Positions 17,335 through 26,399 of a stretch of DNA of 64,000 nt are shown one piece after another. This DNA is from Streptomyces mirabilis (GTDB lineage Bacteria; Actinomycetota; Actinomycetes; Streptomycetales; Streptomycetaceae), in assembly GCF_018310535.1 (NCBI RefSeq), contig NZ_CP074102.1, positions 8,432,001-8,496,000 on the forward strand. The letters run 5' to 3'. Below the pieces are notes generated by a model. That model made no database searches, was not told where the DNA came from, and was given only the letters and a program-made list of their open reading frames with translations. A program made the position numbers and the translations under genes. Positions within the stretch are counted from its first letter, which is position 1, and each line of letters begins with the position of its first letter.

Positions 17335-18345
17335 TCAGGCCAGCAGCGCGAGTTGGTCGCCGCGGATGAGCCCGTGCAGGGGCTGGTCGGCGGCGAGGCG
17401 TTCGATCTCGGCGACGGCGAACTCGCCGAGCCGACGTATCTCGGTGCCCATCGCCCCGGCCACATGTGGCGTGACCGTGACGTTGGGCAGTGCCAGCAGC
17501 GGGTGGCCGGCGGGCAGGGGTTCGGGGTCGGTGACATCCAGCACGGCGTCGATCCGGCCGGTGGCGCAGTGTTGGAGCAGCGCCTCGGTGTCGATCAGCT
17601 GTCCGCGCGCGGTATTGATCAGGACGGCGCCGTCACGCAGCAGAGCGAGACGGCGGTCGTCGAGCAGGTGGTGGGTCTCGGGCAGGGCCGGTGCGTGCAG
17701 GCTGACCACGTCGCTGCGGCGCAGCAGGTCGTCAAGCTCGACCAGTTGCACCTGTCCGGCCGGAAGCAGCTCGGCCGCCGCGCGCGCCTCCAGGGTCGGG
17801 TCGCTGACCAGCAGCTGGAAGCCGTGCGGGGCGAGCAGCTCCAGAACCAGACGACCGGTCCGGGAGGCGCCGACGACCCCGACGACCCGTTCGTGGTTGC
17901 CGGTGTCGTCGGCGAGCTTGTTCTTGTAGTGGCCCCGCGAGTACGCGTCGGCCAGTCGGAAGGCGCGCTTGCCCGCGAGCAGGATCGCGCTGACGGTGTA
18001 TTGCGCGACCGGGAAGGCGTTGGCGGAAACCGCCGAGGAAACGAGGATTCCTCGCTCCCAGACCTCGGGCGTGAGGTGGTGCTTGACCGACCCCGCGGCG
18101 TGCACGATCGCGCGCAGCCGGAGTGCGGCGTCGAGGACGTCGCGGTCGACGAGGGGACAGCCCCAGCCGGTGAGGAGCACGTCGATGTCCGACAGGCGCT
18201 CGCCGGCGGCCGGATCGGTGAAGTCGGTGATGACGTCGGGCTGTACGGCCGCGCTCTCTTCCAGCCGGGCGACGAGCGCCTCGGTGAGGGCGAGTGCGGC
18301 GACCTCAGGCTGCATCGCGATCGCGACGGTCATGCGGCGGCTCAC
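17335..18345 (-). CDS. D-isomer 2-hydroxyacid dehydrogenase family protein
   Basis: A 336-residue NAD-dependent dehydrogenase. The substrate domain contains SANAFPVAQYTVSAILL. The Rossmann part shows VVGVVGASRTGRLVLELL, then catalytic-region motifs INTARGQLIDTEAL and LDVTDPEPLPAGHPL, and the active-site histidine in VTPHVAG. I chose GTG at 18345 because AAGGAG lies nine bases upstream; the ATG at 18333 is too far from it. It is the first gene of the leftward operon and is probably under the LacI operators. A role in handling a sugar-acid product is inferred from context only. Confidence 0.88.
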   Translation of the reverse strand: MSRRMTVAIAMQPEVAALALTEALVARLEESAAVQPDVITDFTDPAAGERLSDIDVLLTGWGCPLVDRDVLDAALRLRAIVHAAGSVKHHLTPEVWERGILVSSAVSANAFPVAQYTVSAILLAGKRAFRLADAYSRGHYKNKLADDTGNHERVVGVVGASRTGRLVLELLAPHGFQLLVSDPTLEARAAAELLPAGQVQLVELDDLLRRSDVVSLHAPALPETHHLLDDRRLALLRDGAVLINTARGQLIDTEALLQHCATGRIDAVLDVTDPEPLPAGHPLLALPNVTVTPHVAGAMGTEIRRLGEFAVAEIERLAADQPLHGLIRGDQLALLA

Positions 18346-18386
18346 CGGTTCACTGCTCCTTGGGAAAGGTGGTTGCTCCTGTGTGT

Positions 18387-18398
18387 GCAACCGGTTTC
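18387..18398. promoter_or_regulatory. Predicted LacI-type operator 1
   Basis: GCAACCGGTTTC is a near-perfect palindrome centred on CG, 42 bases before the dehydrogenase start. It matches the sites at 18530 and 21573 (consensus GMAACCGGTTKC). Confidence 0.7.
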
Positions 18399-18529
18399 AT
18401 ATTTGGGCGTCGTCAAGGTAGAGGCCGTCGAGACGCTGCGTCAAGAGACGGCGGTGAGGAGACGATTTCGCCATGAAAATCGGCTAAGAGTTGGGAACGA
18501 TGACGGTCGGAGAGATTGCCTCTCATGAT

Positions 18530-18541
18530 GAAACCGGTTTA
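18530..18541. promoter_or_regulatory. Predicted LacI-type operator 2
   Basis: GAAACCGGTTTA carries the perfect decamer AAACCGGTTT, about 114 bases before the PL8 lyase start. Confidence 0.65.
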
Positions 18542-18654
18542 CCGTCCCCGCCAACTGACCTGCCCCAGCTACCGGGGGGAGCTGGCCCACCGTCCACCGC
18601 GGACGTCTGCGTCCGCCTGACCACACCCCGCACGGGGTGCGGAGGGGATCCCCG

Positions 18655-21552
18655 ATGCTCACTCGCCGACAGTTGCTGCAAGTCGCCAGCGCCACAGCCG
18701 GCATCACCCTGGGCCTGGCCGCGACCGGTGCGCCGCCGGCCTTCGCCGCCGATGAGTACGACACCCTGCGCCTGCGCTGGATCGACAAGACCCTGCTGGG
18801 TACCGGCTACGACTCCTCGGACGAGCCGTTCGCCACCCTCCTCGCCCTCATCGGCAGCACCGCGACCGGCTTCCTGACTGACATGAACCCGACCAGTGCG
18901 TCGCTCTGGGACGACCTGCCGGTCGGCAGCGTCAGCGGCAACGTCACCTCCAGCTATGCGCGCCTGAAGTGGATGGCTCAGGCGTGGGCCTTCGACGGCA
19001 CCGGGCTGACCGGGGACGCCGATCTCCTCTCCGGCCTCCTGACCGGCCTGGACTGGATGTACGCCAACGCCTACACCCCGACGACCACCACCTACGACAA
19101 CTGGTGGGACTGGCAGATCGGCGCACCGCGCCTCTCGCTGGACATCTCCTGCCTGGTGTACGCCGAGCTCAGCAGCGGCCAACTCGCCAATTACTGCGCG
19201 GCGGTCGACACCTTCGTGCCGGATTCGGCGGTCTCCTCCTACAGCGGGGTCAGCACCGGAGCGAACCGGGTCGACCTGTGCCGCGTACTCATCCTGCGCG
19301 GCGTCCTCGCCAAGAGCTCAGCGAAGATCACCACCGGGGTCACCGGACTCTCACCGGTGTTCCCGCTGGTCAGCAGCGGCGACGGGTTCTACGCCGACGG
19401 CTCGTTCATCCAGCACACCACCGTGCCCTACACCGGGTCCTACGGCTCCGTTCTGATCAGCGGACTGGCCGGCCTGCTGTCGCTGCTGGCGGGATCGAGC
19501 TGGGAGGTGACCGACGGCAACCGGCAGCTCCTCTTCGACGCCGTCACCGACGCCTTCGCCCCGTTCCTGTTCAACGGGCTGATGATGGACGGCGTGTCCG
19601 GGCGGGCGATCAGCCGCGGCGTCAAGGTCGTCGACAATCCGCTGGGGATTCAGCAGGACGACCATGTTCGCGGCCATCTCATCATCGGAAGCATCCTGAT
19701 GCTGGCGGACGCCGCCTCGGACACCGAGGCCGCCACGTGGAACGCGATGGCCAGAGGCTGGCTGGAGCGCGACTACTGGGCCCCGCTGCTCGAGGACTCG
19801 GACCAGACGCTTCCCGTCCTGGCGCTCGGCAAGTCCGTTCTCGAGGACACCTCGATCACCCCGACCGCCGAACCGGTCGCCGCCCGGGTCTTCGGCAGCA
19901 TGGACCGCGCCACCCACCGACGCGGCTCCTGGGCCCTCGCCGTCTCCATGTGCTCAGGTCGGACCGCGTTCTACGAGTGCATCAACGGCGAGAACCTGCA
20001 CGGCTGGCACACCAGCTCCGGAATGACCTACTGGTGGGGCGACACCTACGGCAACGGCCAGTACTCCGACGCGTACTGGCCGACCGTCGACCCCTACCGC
20101 CTCCCCGGCACGACCGTGTCCCGCATCCCGCTGTCGGACGGCCAAGGCGGTTCCCGGCCGGCGCCGTCATCCAGCGTCGTCTGGGTCGGCGGCGCCACCG
20201 ACGGCACCTACAGCGCGCTCGGCCAGGACACCCGCGGCCTCGGCTCCACACTGGTAGCCAAGAAGTCCTGGTTCTGCCTCGACGACCAGGTCGTCTGCCT
20301 GGGCGCCGGGATCACCGCCACCGACGGATACACCGTCGAGACCACTGCCGACAACCGCAACCTCGGCGCCACCGCCTCCAACGGGCTGGTCGTCGACGGG
20401 GTCACCCAGTCGACCACGCTGGGCTGGTCCGCCACCTTCACCGGCGCCTCCTGGGCGTCGATCAACGGGGTCGGCGGCTACGTCTTTCCCGGCGGGGCCA
20501 CCGTGAAGGCGGTGCGCGAGGCCCGCACCGGCGCCTGGAGCGACATCAACACCGAGAGTTCGACCACCTCCCTGACCCGCCGTTACCTGACCCTGTGGTT
20601 CGACCACGGCACCGATCCCACCGCCGCCGCCTACAGCTACATCCTCCTGCCCGGCGCCACGTCCACGGTCACTGCCGCCCGCGCCGCCGCCCCGACGGTG
20701 AGCGTCCTGGCCAACACCAGCTCCATCCAGGCGGTCACGGACACCGCCACCGGCGTGACCGCCGCCAACTTCTTCGCCGCCGGCACCGCAGGCCCGATCA
20801 CCGTCTCGGCCCCCTGCTCCGTCCTCATACGGGAGTCCGACGACGCGCTGTCGGTCAGCGTCGCCGACCCCACCCGCGCCGCCGCCACCATCACCGTCAC
20901 CATCAACCGCAGCGGATACACCAAGGCCACCGCGGACGACGGCGTCAGCGTCGTCGGCCTGTCTCCCCTCACACTGATCGTGGAGGTCGGTGGCGCGCAG
21001 GGCGCCTCCCGCACCATCACGTTCGGCACCGGCACGACCGTCACCGCCGGCGGATACACCAAGCTCACCCCGACCGCGGACGCGTACGTCCGCGACGGCT
21101 CCTACGCCACAACCAACTACGGCAGCTCCACCGACCTGGACATCAAGTCCACCAGCAGCACCGGCTACAACCGCCGGTCCTTCCTCAAGTTCGACCTGTC
21201 CGGCCTCGCGGCCACGCCCAGGCGCGCGGTGCTGTGGGTCCAGGGGGCCACCTCCGATTCCGCCGGCACCCAGGCCATCGTCACCGGGTACGCGGTGAGC
21301 AGCGACAGCTGGACGGAGACCGGCCTGACCTGGAACACCCAGCCTGCGCTGGGCAGCGCGCTCTCCTCCGGCTCGATCGGTAGCGCCAAGGACTGGATCC
21401 CGATCGACGTCACCAGCCACATCCAGACCCAGTACGCCGGCGACGCGACCGCGACGGTCGCCCTCGACGAGGCCTCGGCCGGGGTCCTCGTCCTCCTGGC
21501 CAGCCGGACCAATTCCACGAATCCGCCGTTCTTGCAGGTCATCACAGGATGA
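18655..21552 (+). CDS. Secreted polysaccharide lyase family 8 with C-terminal DNRLRE (CBM96-like) domain
   Basis: A 965-residue exported lyase. The signal MLTRRQLLQVASATAGITLG has a Tat twin-arginine (residues 4-5) with likely cleavage after AFA near residue 31. The alpha-toroid shows NWWDWQIGAPR (from residue 149), GSFIQHT with the catalytic histidine near 254, and the tyrosine region YTGSYG. The sandwich domain has NGENLHGWHTSSGMTYWW and WPTVDPYRLPGTT, hallmarks of hyaluronate, chondroitin AC and xanthan lyases. About residues 801-965 form a DNRLRE beta domain (PTADAYVRDG, FLKFDLSGL, SDSWTETGLTWNTQP). It cleaves uronate-containing polysaccharide outside the cell; which polymer is unclear. 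GGAGGGG precedes the chosen ATG. Confidence 0.92.
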   Translation: MLTRRQLLQVASATAGITLGLAATGAPPAFAADEYDTLRLRWIDKTLLGTGYDSSDEPFATLLALIGSTATGFLTDMNPTSASLWDDLPVGSVSGNVTSSYARLKWMAQAWAFDGTGLTGDADLLSGLLTGLDWMYANAYTPTTTTYDNWWDWQIGAPRLSLDISCLVYAELSSGQLANYCAAVDTFVPDSAVSSYSGVSTGANRVDLCRVLILRGVLAKSSAKITTGVTGLSPVFPLVSSGDGFYADGSFIQHTTVPYTGSYGSVLISGLAGLLSLLAGSSWEVTDGNRQLLFDAVTDAFAPFLFNGLMMDGVSGRAISRGVKVVDNPLGIQQDDHVRGHLIIGSILMLADAASDTEAATWNAMARGWLERDYWAPLLEDSDQTLPVLALGKSVLEDTSITPTAEPVAARVFGSMDRATHRRGSWALAVSMCSGRTAFYECINGENLHGWHTSSGMTYWWGDTYGNGQYSDAYWPTVDPYRLPGTTVSRIPLSDGQGGSRPAPSSSVVWVGGATDGTYSALGQDTRGLGSTLVAKKSWFCLDDQVVCLGAGITATDGYTVETTADNRNLGATASNGLVVDGVTQSTTLGWSATFTGASWASINGVGGYVFPGGATVKAVREARTGAWSDINTESSTTSLTRRYLTLWFDHGTDPTAAAYSYILLPGATSTVTAARAAAPTVSVLANTSSIQAVTDTATGVTAANFFAAGTAGPITVSAPCSVLIRESDDALSVSVADPTRAAATITVTINRSGYTKATADDGVSVVGLSPLTLIVEVGGAQGASRTITFGTGTTVTAGGYTKLTPTADAYVRDGSYATTNYGSSTDLDIKSTSSTGYNRRSFLKFDLSGLAATPRRAVLWVQGATSDSAGTQAIVTGYAVSSDSWTETGLTWNTQPALGSALSSGSIGSAKDWIPIDVTSHIQTQYAGDATATVALDEASAGVLVLLASRTNSTNPPFLQVITG

Positions 21553-21572
21553 TCTGTCTGATGAAATTATAG

Positions 21573-21584
21573 GCAACCGGTTGC
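21573..21584. promoter_or_regulatory. Predicted LacI-type operator 3
   Basis: GCAACCGGTTGC is a perfect 12-bp palindrome in the 56-base gap between the lyase stop and the DUF2264 start, just before the GGAGG site. It suggests a second regulated promoter or roadblock inside the operon. Confidence 0.75.
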
Positions 21585-21608
21585 ACGCTGGGAGGCTTGA
21601 TCCATACG

Positions 21609-23369
21609 ATGGCGGCCATGCCCACCCCGTCACAGCTGTTCGGCCCAGCCCCCACCACCCGGGAGGGCTGGGCCGACGCGCTGCTCGCCCTTGCCGCACC
21701 GGCCACGTGCATGGCGGCCGCCGGGCCCGAGCGCATGCCGGTCTACCCGAGCATGAGCGACCGTGGGGCGGTCTGGTTCGAACTCGTCGCCCGCCCGCTG
21801 TGGGGACTCGCCGGGCACGCCGCCGGCGGCCTGTCCGGCGCGGACCGGCAGTGGGACGAACTGCGCCGCGCGTTGACGGCCGCCGTCGACCCCGAACATC
21901 CCTGGTACGTGGGCCGACCGGCCGACATGGACCAGCGCCTCGTCGAATCCGCCGCCGTCGGCTACGCCCTTGCCGTCGCGAAGGACCGGCTCTGGGATCC
22001 CCTCACCGAACGGCAGCGGGAACAGCTCGCCGACTGGCTGTCGGCGGCGGCGTCGGCAACGCCCTTTGACAACAACTGGTGCTTCTTCCCTGTGCTCGCC
22101 GCCGTGGGACTGCGTTCGGTGGGCGTACCCGTGGACGAGGGGCGGGTGGCCGCGCATCTGGATCGCATCGAGGACTTCGCACTGCGCGACGGCTGGTATG
22201 CCGACGGGCCCGGCACGCCCGAGCGGCCCGGCTCCCGCGACTACTACGTCCCGTTCGGGTTCCATTTCTACGGGCTCCTGCTGGCGTCGTTGAAAGCGGT
22301 CGACGACGAGCGGTGCCGACGCTACGGGCAGCGGGCGACCGAGTTCGCGGCGCAGTTCCAGCACTGGTTCGCCGCCGACGGAGCCGCCGTGCCCTTCGGC
22401 CGCAGCCTCGGCTACCGGTTCGCCCAGGGCTCCTTCTGGTCGGCGCTGGCCGCGGCCGACCTACCCGCCGTCGACTGGGCCACCGCGCGCACCCTGGCGC
22501 AGCGCAACCTCGGCTGGTGGTGGCAGCAGCCGATCCTTGCCGAGGACGGCTCCCTCACTGTCGGCTACGCCTACCCGAACGCCGGTGTCGTCGAGCAGTA
22601 CATGGCCGGCGGGTCGCCGTACTGGGGCATGAAGATCTTCGCGAGCCTCGCCGCGGCCGACCATCATCCATTCTGGACGGCGACGCCCGCGTCGGACCTG
22701 CATCCTCGCGTCAGCCCGCAACCGGCCGCGGCGATGATCCTCGCGCGGGACGCGGCGGGGGATGTCATCGCGCTCGCCGGGCAGAACGCGCCCGGCTGGA
22801 ACCCCCGTGGCGGGAACGCCAAGTACGCGAAGTTCGCCTACTCCACCCTTGCCGGGGTCAGTGTGCCCACCGGCGAACCGGCCCTGGACCAGGGCGGCTT
22901 CGACAGCGCGCTGGCCCTGTCCGACGACGGCGAACACTGGCGCACGCGGTCCGCCGGAGAGTCCGGGATCGACGGCGAGACCCTGGTCGTGCGCTGGCGG
23001 CCGTGGCCGGACGTGGTCGTCGACACCCGACTGCGGCACGTCGACGGCGGGCACGTCCGCGAGCACCGCATCACCACCGGGCGCCGGCTGTACACGGCCG
23101 AAGGCGCGTTCTGCGTCCCGAAGACCGGCCTCGGCGCGACGCCCCACAACGTCACGGAGCGCCCCGGCCTGGCCCGGGCGACGGCCGACGTGACCGTCAG
23201 CGAGATCGTCTGCCTGGCCGCCGACGAGTCACCACGCGACGGCGTCGTCGTGCTGCAGATGCCGGGCTCCCACCTCCTGTACCCGCGCACGGTCCTTCCG
23301 GCTCTGCGAGGCGTCCTCGATCCGGGCGAGCACACCCTGCGCTGCCGTGTTTCCCTCACCCGCCGGTGA
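21609..23369 (+). CDS. DUF2264 protein, probable polysaccharide-degradation enzyme
   Basis: A 586-residue cytoplasmic protein of the DUF2264 family, a mostly alpha/alpha-barrel group found with uronate lyases. The N-terminal region reads TREGWADALLALAAP and RLVESAAVGYALAVAKDRLW, followed by NNWCFFPVLAAVGL and DGWYADG, typical toroid segments. A C-terminal beta region runs from about VVVDTRLRHVDGGHVREHRI. Family members are thought to act on unsaturated oligosaccharides, but no catalytic residue can be named here. I chose ATG 21609, 13 bases after GGAGG; ATG 21618 is also possible. It follows the lyase with an operator between them. Confidence 0.8.
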   Translation: MAAMPTPSQLFGPAPTTREGWADALLALAAPATCMAAAGPERMPVYPSMSDRGAVWFELVARPLWGLAGHAAGGLSGADRQWDELRRALTAAVDPEHPWYVGRPADMDQRLVESAAVGYALAVAKDRLWDPLTERQREQLADWLSAAASATPFDNNWCFFPVLAAVGLRSVGVPVDEGRVAAHLDRIEDFALRDGWYADGPGTPERPGSRDYYVPFGFHFYGLLLASLKAVDDERCRRYGQRATEFAAQFQHWFAADGAAVPFGRSLGYRFAQGSFWSALAAADLPAVDWATARTLAQRNLGWWWQQPILAEDGSLTVGYAYPNAGVVEQYMAGGSPYWGMKIFASLAAADHHPFWTATPASDLHPRVSPQPAAAMILARDAAGDVIALAGQNAPGWNPRGGNAKYAKFAYSTLAGVSVPTGEPALDQGGFDSALALSDDGEHWRTRSAGESGIDGETLVVRWRPWPDVVVDTRLRHVDGGHVREHRITTGRRLYTAEGAFCVPKTGLGATPHNVTERPGLARATADVTVSEIVCLAADESPRDGVVVLQMPGSHLLYPRTVLPALRGVLDPGEHTLRCRVSLTRR

Positions 23370-23433
23370 TGACAGCGCCATCCGAAGGGGCAGCGGGTGG
23401 CGATAAAGATCGTTTTCCAGCACTGGAGCGTGC

Positions 23434-24111
23434 ATGTCCACCAGACAGGTTCTCGTGTACACAGCGACCGCCGCATACCGGCACGAGTCCATTCCCGCCG
23501 CCGTCGCCGCCATCGGCGAGCTGGGCGCCGAGCACGGTTTCAAGGTCCACGCCACTGAGGAGCCACTGCGTTCCCTCGACGGGTACGACGCGGTCGTGTT
23601 CCTGTCGACCAGCGGCGAAGTCCTCGACGAAGCGGGCCGGGTGGCACTGCTCGATCACATCGCGGGAGGCGGGGGATTCTTGGGCGTTCACTCCGCCGCC
23701 TGCACCGAGTACGAGTGGCCCGCCTACGGCGAACTCCTCGGCGCCAGGTTCGCCGGACATCCCCCGGTGCAGCCGGCCGTACTCACCGTCGACCGCTCAC
23801 ATCCGGCCACCGCACACCTTCCCCGGCAGTGGCACTGGACCGACGAGTGGTACGACTTCAGGTCACCGCCCCGCGACGTCACTGTCCTGGCCACCGTCGA
23901 CGAAGCGACCTACGTCGGCGGCGGTATGGGCGTCGGCCATCCCCTCGTCTGGCACCGGCGCCATGGCCGCGGACGCAGCTTCTACACTGCGCTCGGCCAT
24001 GCGACCGAGGCCTACGGCGACCCGGTCTTTCGGGCCCACCTGCTCGGCGCCCTGCGATGGGTTGCCTCCTGGCCGGAGGGAACGGAGCGTTTGTCGGGGC
24101 GCTCCCTGTGA
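23434..24111 (+). CDS. ThuA-like domain protein
   Basis: A 225-residue protein of the ThuA (trehalose utilization) glutamine-amidotransferase-like fold. Visible motifs are VLVYTATAAYRHESIPAA at the start, FLSTSGEVLDEAGR, then GGGGFLGVHSAACTEYEWPAYG, WTDEWYDF and RGRSFYTALGHATEAYGDP, the usual ThuA series. The exact reaction is not established for the family; it often occurs in sugar-degradation loci with oxidoreductases. It is the third gene of the lyase operon and is followed by a strong hairpin at 24116-24143. Confidence 0.88.
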   Translation: MSTRQVLVYTATAAYRHESIPAAVAAIGELGAEHGFKVHATEEPLRSLDGYDAVVFLSTSGEVLDEAGRVALLDHIAGGGGFLGVHSAACTEYEWPAYGELLGARFAGHPPVQPAVLTVDRSHPATAHLPRQWHWTDEWYDFRSPPRDVTVLATVDEATYVGGGMGVGHPLVWHRRHGRGRSFYTALGHATEAYGDPVFRAHLLGALRWVASWPEGTERLSGRSL

Positions 24112-24115
24112 AAGG

Positions 24116-24143
24116 CGTCGCCCGAGACGGCGCTCGGGCGACG
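24116..24143 (+). terminator. Strong hairpin terminator after ThuA
   Basis: CGTCGCCCGAG at 24116-24126 pairs perfectly with CTCGGGCGACG at 24133-24143 around a six-base loop, five bases after the ThuA stop. It closes the polysaccharide operon. Confidence 0.75.
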
Positions 24144-24312
24144 TACAACGGACCGCGCAGCACCGCCTGACCCATCAGCGCGAAGGCATGCCCGAGTGCG
24201 TGCCACTCCCCGCAGGGGAAGGCGAACCGGCCACCCTGGCTGTCGAGTACGGCCGATCCGGAGCCAGGGTCGCGGGCCTTCTGCACTGTCCCGTCGCTCC
24301 TGGTTCGGCGTT

Positions 24313-24906
24313 CTAGCGAGGCGCGTTCTGTACGGCGAGGATGCGCACCCCGAGGATGTCCTGATCCTCCGTCAGAACCCGCCAGCGGTGCGGGGTTCCG
24401 CCTGGGTAGAGCAGGCTGTCTCCGGCCGAGAGCCGGTGCAGTTCGCGGCCGCCGGGGCCCAGCAGGTCGACCTCGATCGCGCCGTGCACCACATAGAGGA
24501 ACTCGTCGCCCGGGTGGTCGTAGTACTCCTCGAAGCCGGTGGGTCCTCCGGTGTACTCGACCGGGTGGACGGCGAATTGGGGTGCCCCGAGCATCCGGGC
24601 CGAGCCGCCGCTGTTGGCGACGGGGGTGCCGGTCCCTTCCCGTACGACATGGATGTCGGCGGGGGAGGTGGCCGAGTGCGCCAGCAGGGCCTGCTGGGTG
24701 GTGCCGAGTGCCTGGGCGATCCGGTGCAGCGAGGGCATGCTCGGGCGGGTCAGCCCGCGCTCCAGCTGGCTGAGGAAGGGGTGCGAAAGACCTGCGCTGC
24801 CCGCGAGCTGGACAAGGGTGAGGCCGCGCTTCTTGCGCAGCCGACGGATCGCGTTACCGAGCTGCTGGTCCGGATCGGCGGGGGTTTCGGTGGGGCGGTC
24901 TGCCAT
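24313..24906 (-). CDS. XRE-family regulator with C-terminal cupin domain
   Basis: A 197-residue regulator. Residues about 15-72 form a lambda-Cro/XRE helix-turn-helix (AIRRLRKKRGLTLVQLAGSA, HPFLSQLERGLTRPS). Residues about 110-190 form a small-molecule-binding cupin (YYDHPGDEFLYVVHGAIEVD, SLLYPGGTPHRW). Such HTH_3-cupin proteins commonly control amine, amino-acid and other nitrogen catabolism. It is divergent from the twelve-gene operon starting at 25012. Two inverted repeats lie in the 105-base gap, and one of them recurs before the importer genes, so this protein is the obvious local regulator. Confidence 0.92.
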   Translation of the reverse strand: MADRPTETPADPDQQLGNAIRRLRKKRGLTLVQLAGSAGLSHPFLSQLERGLTRPSMPSLHRIAQALGTTQQALLAHSATSPADIHVVREGTGTPVANSGGSARMLGAPQFAVHPVEYTGGPTGFEEYYDHPGDEFLYVVHGAIEVDLLGPGGRELHRLSAGDSLLYPGGTPHRWRVLTEDQDILGVRILAVQNAPR

Positions 24907-24931
24907 GGCGGAAATCCTAAACGGTCACTTC

Positions 24932-24948
24932 GGAGTGGGATTTACTCC
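24932..24948. promoter_or_regulatory. Inverted repeat GGAGT-N7-ACTCC in the divergent promoter
   Basis: GGAGT at 24932-24936 is mirrored by ACTCC at 24944-24948, 26 bases from the regulator start. It could be an autoregulatory site or part of its leader. It is not repeated at the second promoter. Confidence 0.4.
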
Positions 24949-24973
24949 TGCGAAACACATGTCTCCTACGCTC

Positions 24974-24994
24974 AATGTTGATGTGACGAACATT
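24974..24994. promoter_or_regulatory. Predicted operator of the XRE-cupin regulator, site 1
   Basis: AATGTT-N9-AACATT forms a 21-bp inverted repeat 17 bases upstream of the flavin reductase start. The full 21 bases match the site at 27643-27663 at 19 positions, including the spacer. Confidence 0.75.
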
Positions 24995-25011
24995 CTAGGC
25001 GAGGAGCCCGA

Positions 25012-25515
25012 ATGACCGCGACCACCGCCGACCGACCCGCCACGGCCGGATTCCTCGATGCCATGGCCGCCCTCGCGGGCGGCGTCTGCGTGGTCACCGC
25101 CATCGCAACCGATGGCACACCTGCCGGATTCACCAGCACCGCCGTGATGAGCCTCAGCCGCACGCCGCAGCTGATCGCGATCGGTGTCCAGCGCGGCAGC
25201 CGCACCCTGCCGCTGCTCCAGGACGGCGGCAGGTTCGCCCTCAATATTCTTGCCGCGGACGGCGAATCCGTTTCGCGGCGGTTCGCCGATCCGGCCGCCG
25301 ACCGGTTCGCCGGGCTGGAGTGGACGGCCGGAGGGGAAGGTGTCCCGCTGCTGCTCGCGCAGAGCACGTACACCGTTCTGTGCCGCGTACGGGAAGAGGT
25401 GGCGGCCGGGGACCACCTGCTGCTGATAGCCGACATCGACGAGATCATCGCCGGGCAGGGCGGGGTCAGCGCTCTTGTCCACCACGCCCGCCGCTACCAC
25501 GGCATCGGCGCATGA
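25012..25515 (+). CDS. Flavin reductase-like protein (RutF/HpaC family)
   Basis: A 167-residue flavin reductase-like split-barrel protein. Typical segments are FLDAMAALAGGVCVVTAI, GFTSTAVMSLSRTPQL, then GRFALNILAADGESVSRRFA and the histidine near the end (HHARRYHGIG). Family members reduce FMN or FAD with NAD(P)H to supply a two-component monooxygenase. No luciferase-like or RutA-type monooxygenase is encoded in the operon, so its partner is elsewhere or is the FAD enzyme at 30689. It is the first gene of the operon, with GGAG upstream, and its stop overlaps the next start (ATGA). Confidence 0.88.
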   Translation: MTATTADRPATAGFLDAMAALAGGVCVVTAIATDGTPAGFTSTAVMSLSRTPQLIAIGVQRGSRTLPLLQDGGRFALNILAADGESVSRRFADPAADRFAGLEWTAGGEGVPLLLAQSTYTVLCRVREEVAAGDHLLLIADIDEIIAGQGGVSALVHHARRYHGIGA

Positions 25516-26399
25516 GCGGGCGCGACTGGTTCTCCGTGCGGGAGACCGGACCCGGGACCTTCCTCATCGCCGAGCCGGGGCACGTCAACAGCTATCTCGT
25601 CGTGGGCGACGACCTCGCCCTGCTGTACGACACCGGGATGGGTATCGGGGACATCGGGCGCGAGGTGCGCGCATTGACCTCGTTGCCGCTGCTCGTCGTC
25701 AACTCCCACCACCACTACGACCACCGGGGCGGAAACGTCTCACTCGTGGGCGAGGCCAAGGACTTCGCCGTCCACGAGGCGGGCGCGGACCTGCACGGCG
25801 AGCCCGCACCGCGCGAGTGGCTCGAGGCGTACGAGCACATCGCCCAGGACATGCGACAGCGTTACATCGAGTTGAGCGCACTCTCCGCCGAGGGCTTCTT
25901 CCTCACCGACTCGCGGATCGAGGTGCGGCCCGTCCCCGAACTGACCCAATGGCGTATCGACGCGGTGCGCCCGACCCGGCTGCTCGGGGAAGGGGAGCAG
26001 CTCGACCTGGGCGGGCGGAGGCTGCACGTCCTGCACACCCCCGGCCACTCGCCCGACGGCATCTGCCTCTGGGAGCCGGAGAGCGGCCAGCTCCTCGCCG
26101 GCGACACCCTGATCAGCGGCACCTTCTTCGCCCATGTGCCGGGCGCCGATGTACCCGCCTTCGCCGCATCGACTCGGCGATTGGCCGAACTGCCGGTCAG
26201 AACGGCCCTGTTGGGGCACAACCTCCGCCATCGTGAGGGCCATTACTTCGTGGGACGGGTTGCCGAAGGTTTCGACCAGGTGGTACGCGGACGGACCCGC
26301 CCGGTCCGCCGCCAGGACATGTTCGGCGCGCCCGCGATGTGGCACGCCTTCGACGGCTTCGCGGTACTCACGGCAGCGGAGAACGGGGACGTACGATGA
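25512..26399 (+). CDS. Metallo-beta-lactamase-fold hydrolase
   Basis: A 295-residue MBL-fold protein. The zinc motif is NSHHHYDHRGGN (H66, H68, D70, H71). Later ligands are in LHVLHTPGHSPDG and LLAGDTLISG, the usual third histidine and bridging aspartate, with GHN near the end. The group hydrolyses thioesters, lactones and cyclic amides, so opening of a ring or ester is plausible. It overlaps both neighbours by four bases and is translationally coupled in the operon. Confidence 0.88.
   Translation: MSGRDWFSVRETGPGTFLIAEPGHVNSYLVVGDDLALLYDTGMGIGDIGREVRALTSLPLLVVNSHHHYDHRGGNVSLVGEAKDFAVHEAGADLHGEPAPREWLEAYEHIAQDMRQRYIELSALSAEGFFLTDSRIEVRPVPELTQWRIDAVRPTRLLGEGEQLDLGGRRLHVLHTPGHSPDGICLWEPESGQLLAGDTLISGTFFAHVPGADVPAFAASTRRLAELPVRTALLGHNLRHREGHYFVGRVAEGFDQVVRGRTRPVRRQDMFGAPAMWHAFDGFAVLTAAENGDVR

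Larger units (their letters stand above)
18346..18654. promoter_or_regulatory. Divergent promoter region of the polysaccharide locus
   Basis: These 309 bases separate the leftward importer operon from the rightward lyase operon. They contain two AACCGGTT palindromes (18387-18398 and 18530-18541), about 143 bases apart centre to centre, one near each start. The GGAGGGG at 18641-18647 is the lyase ribosome site. No gene is present. Confidence 0.65.
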
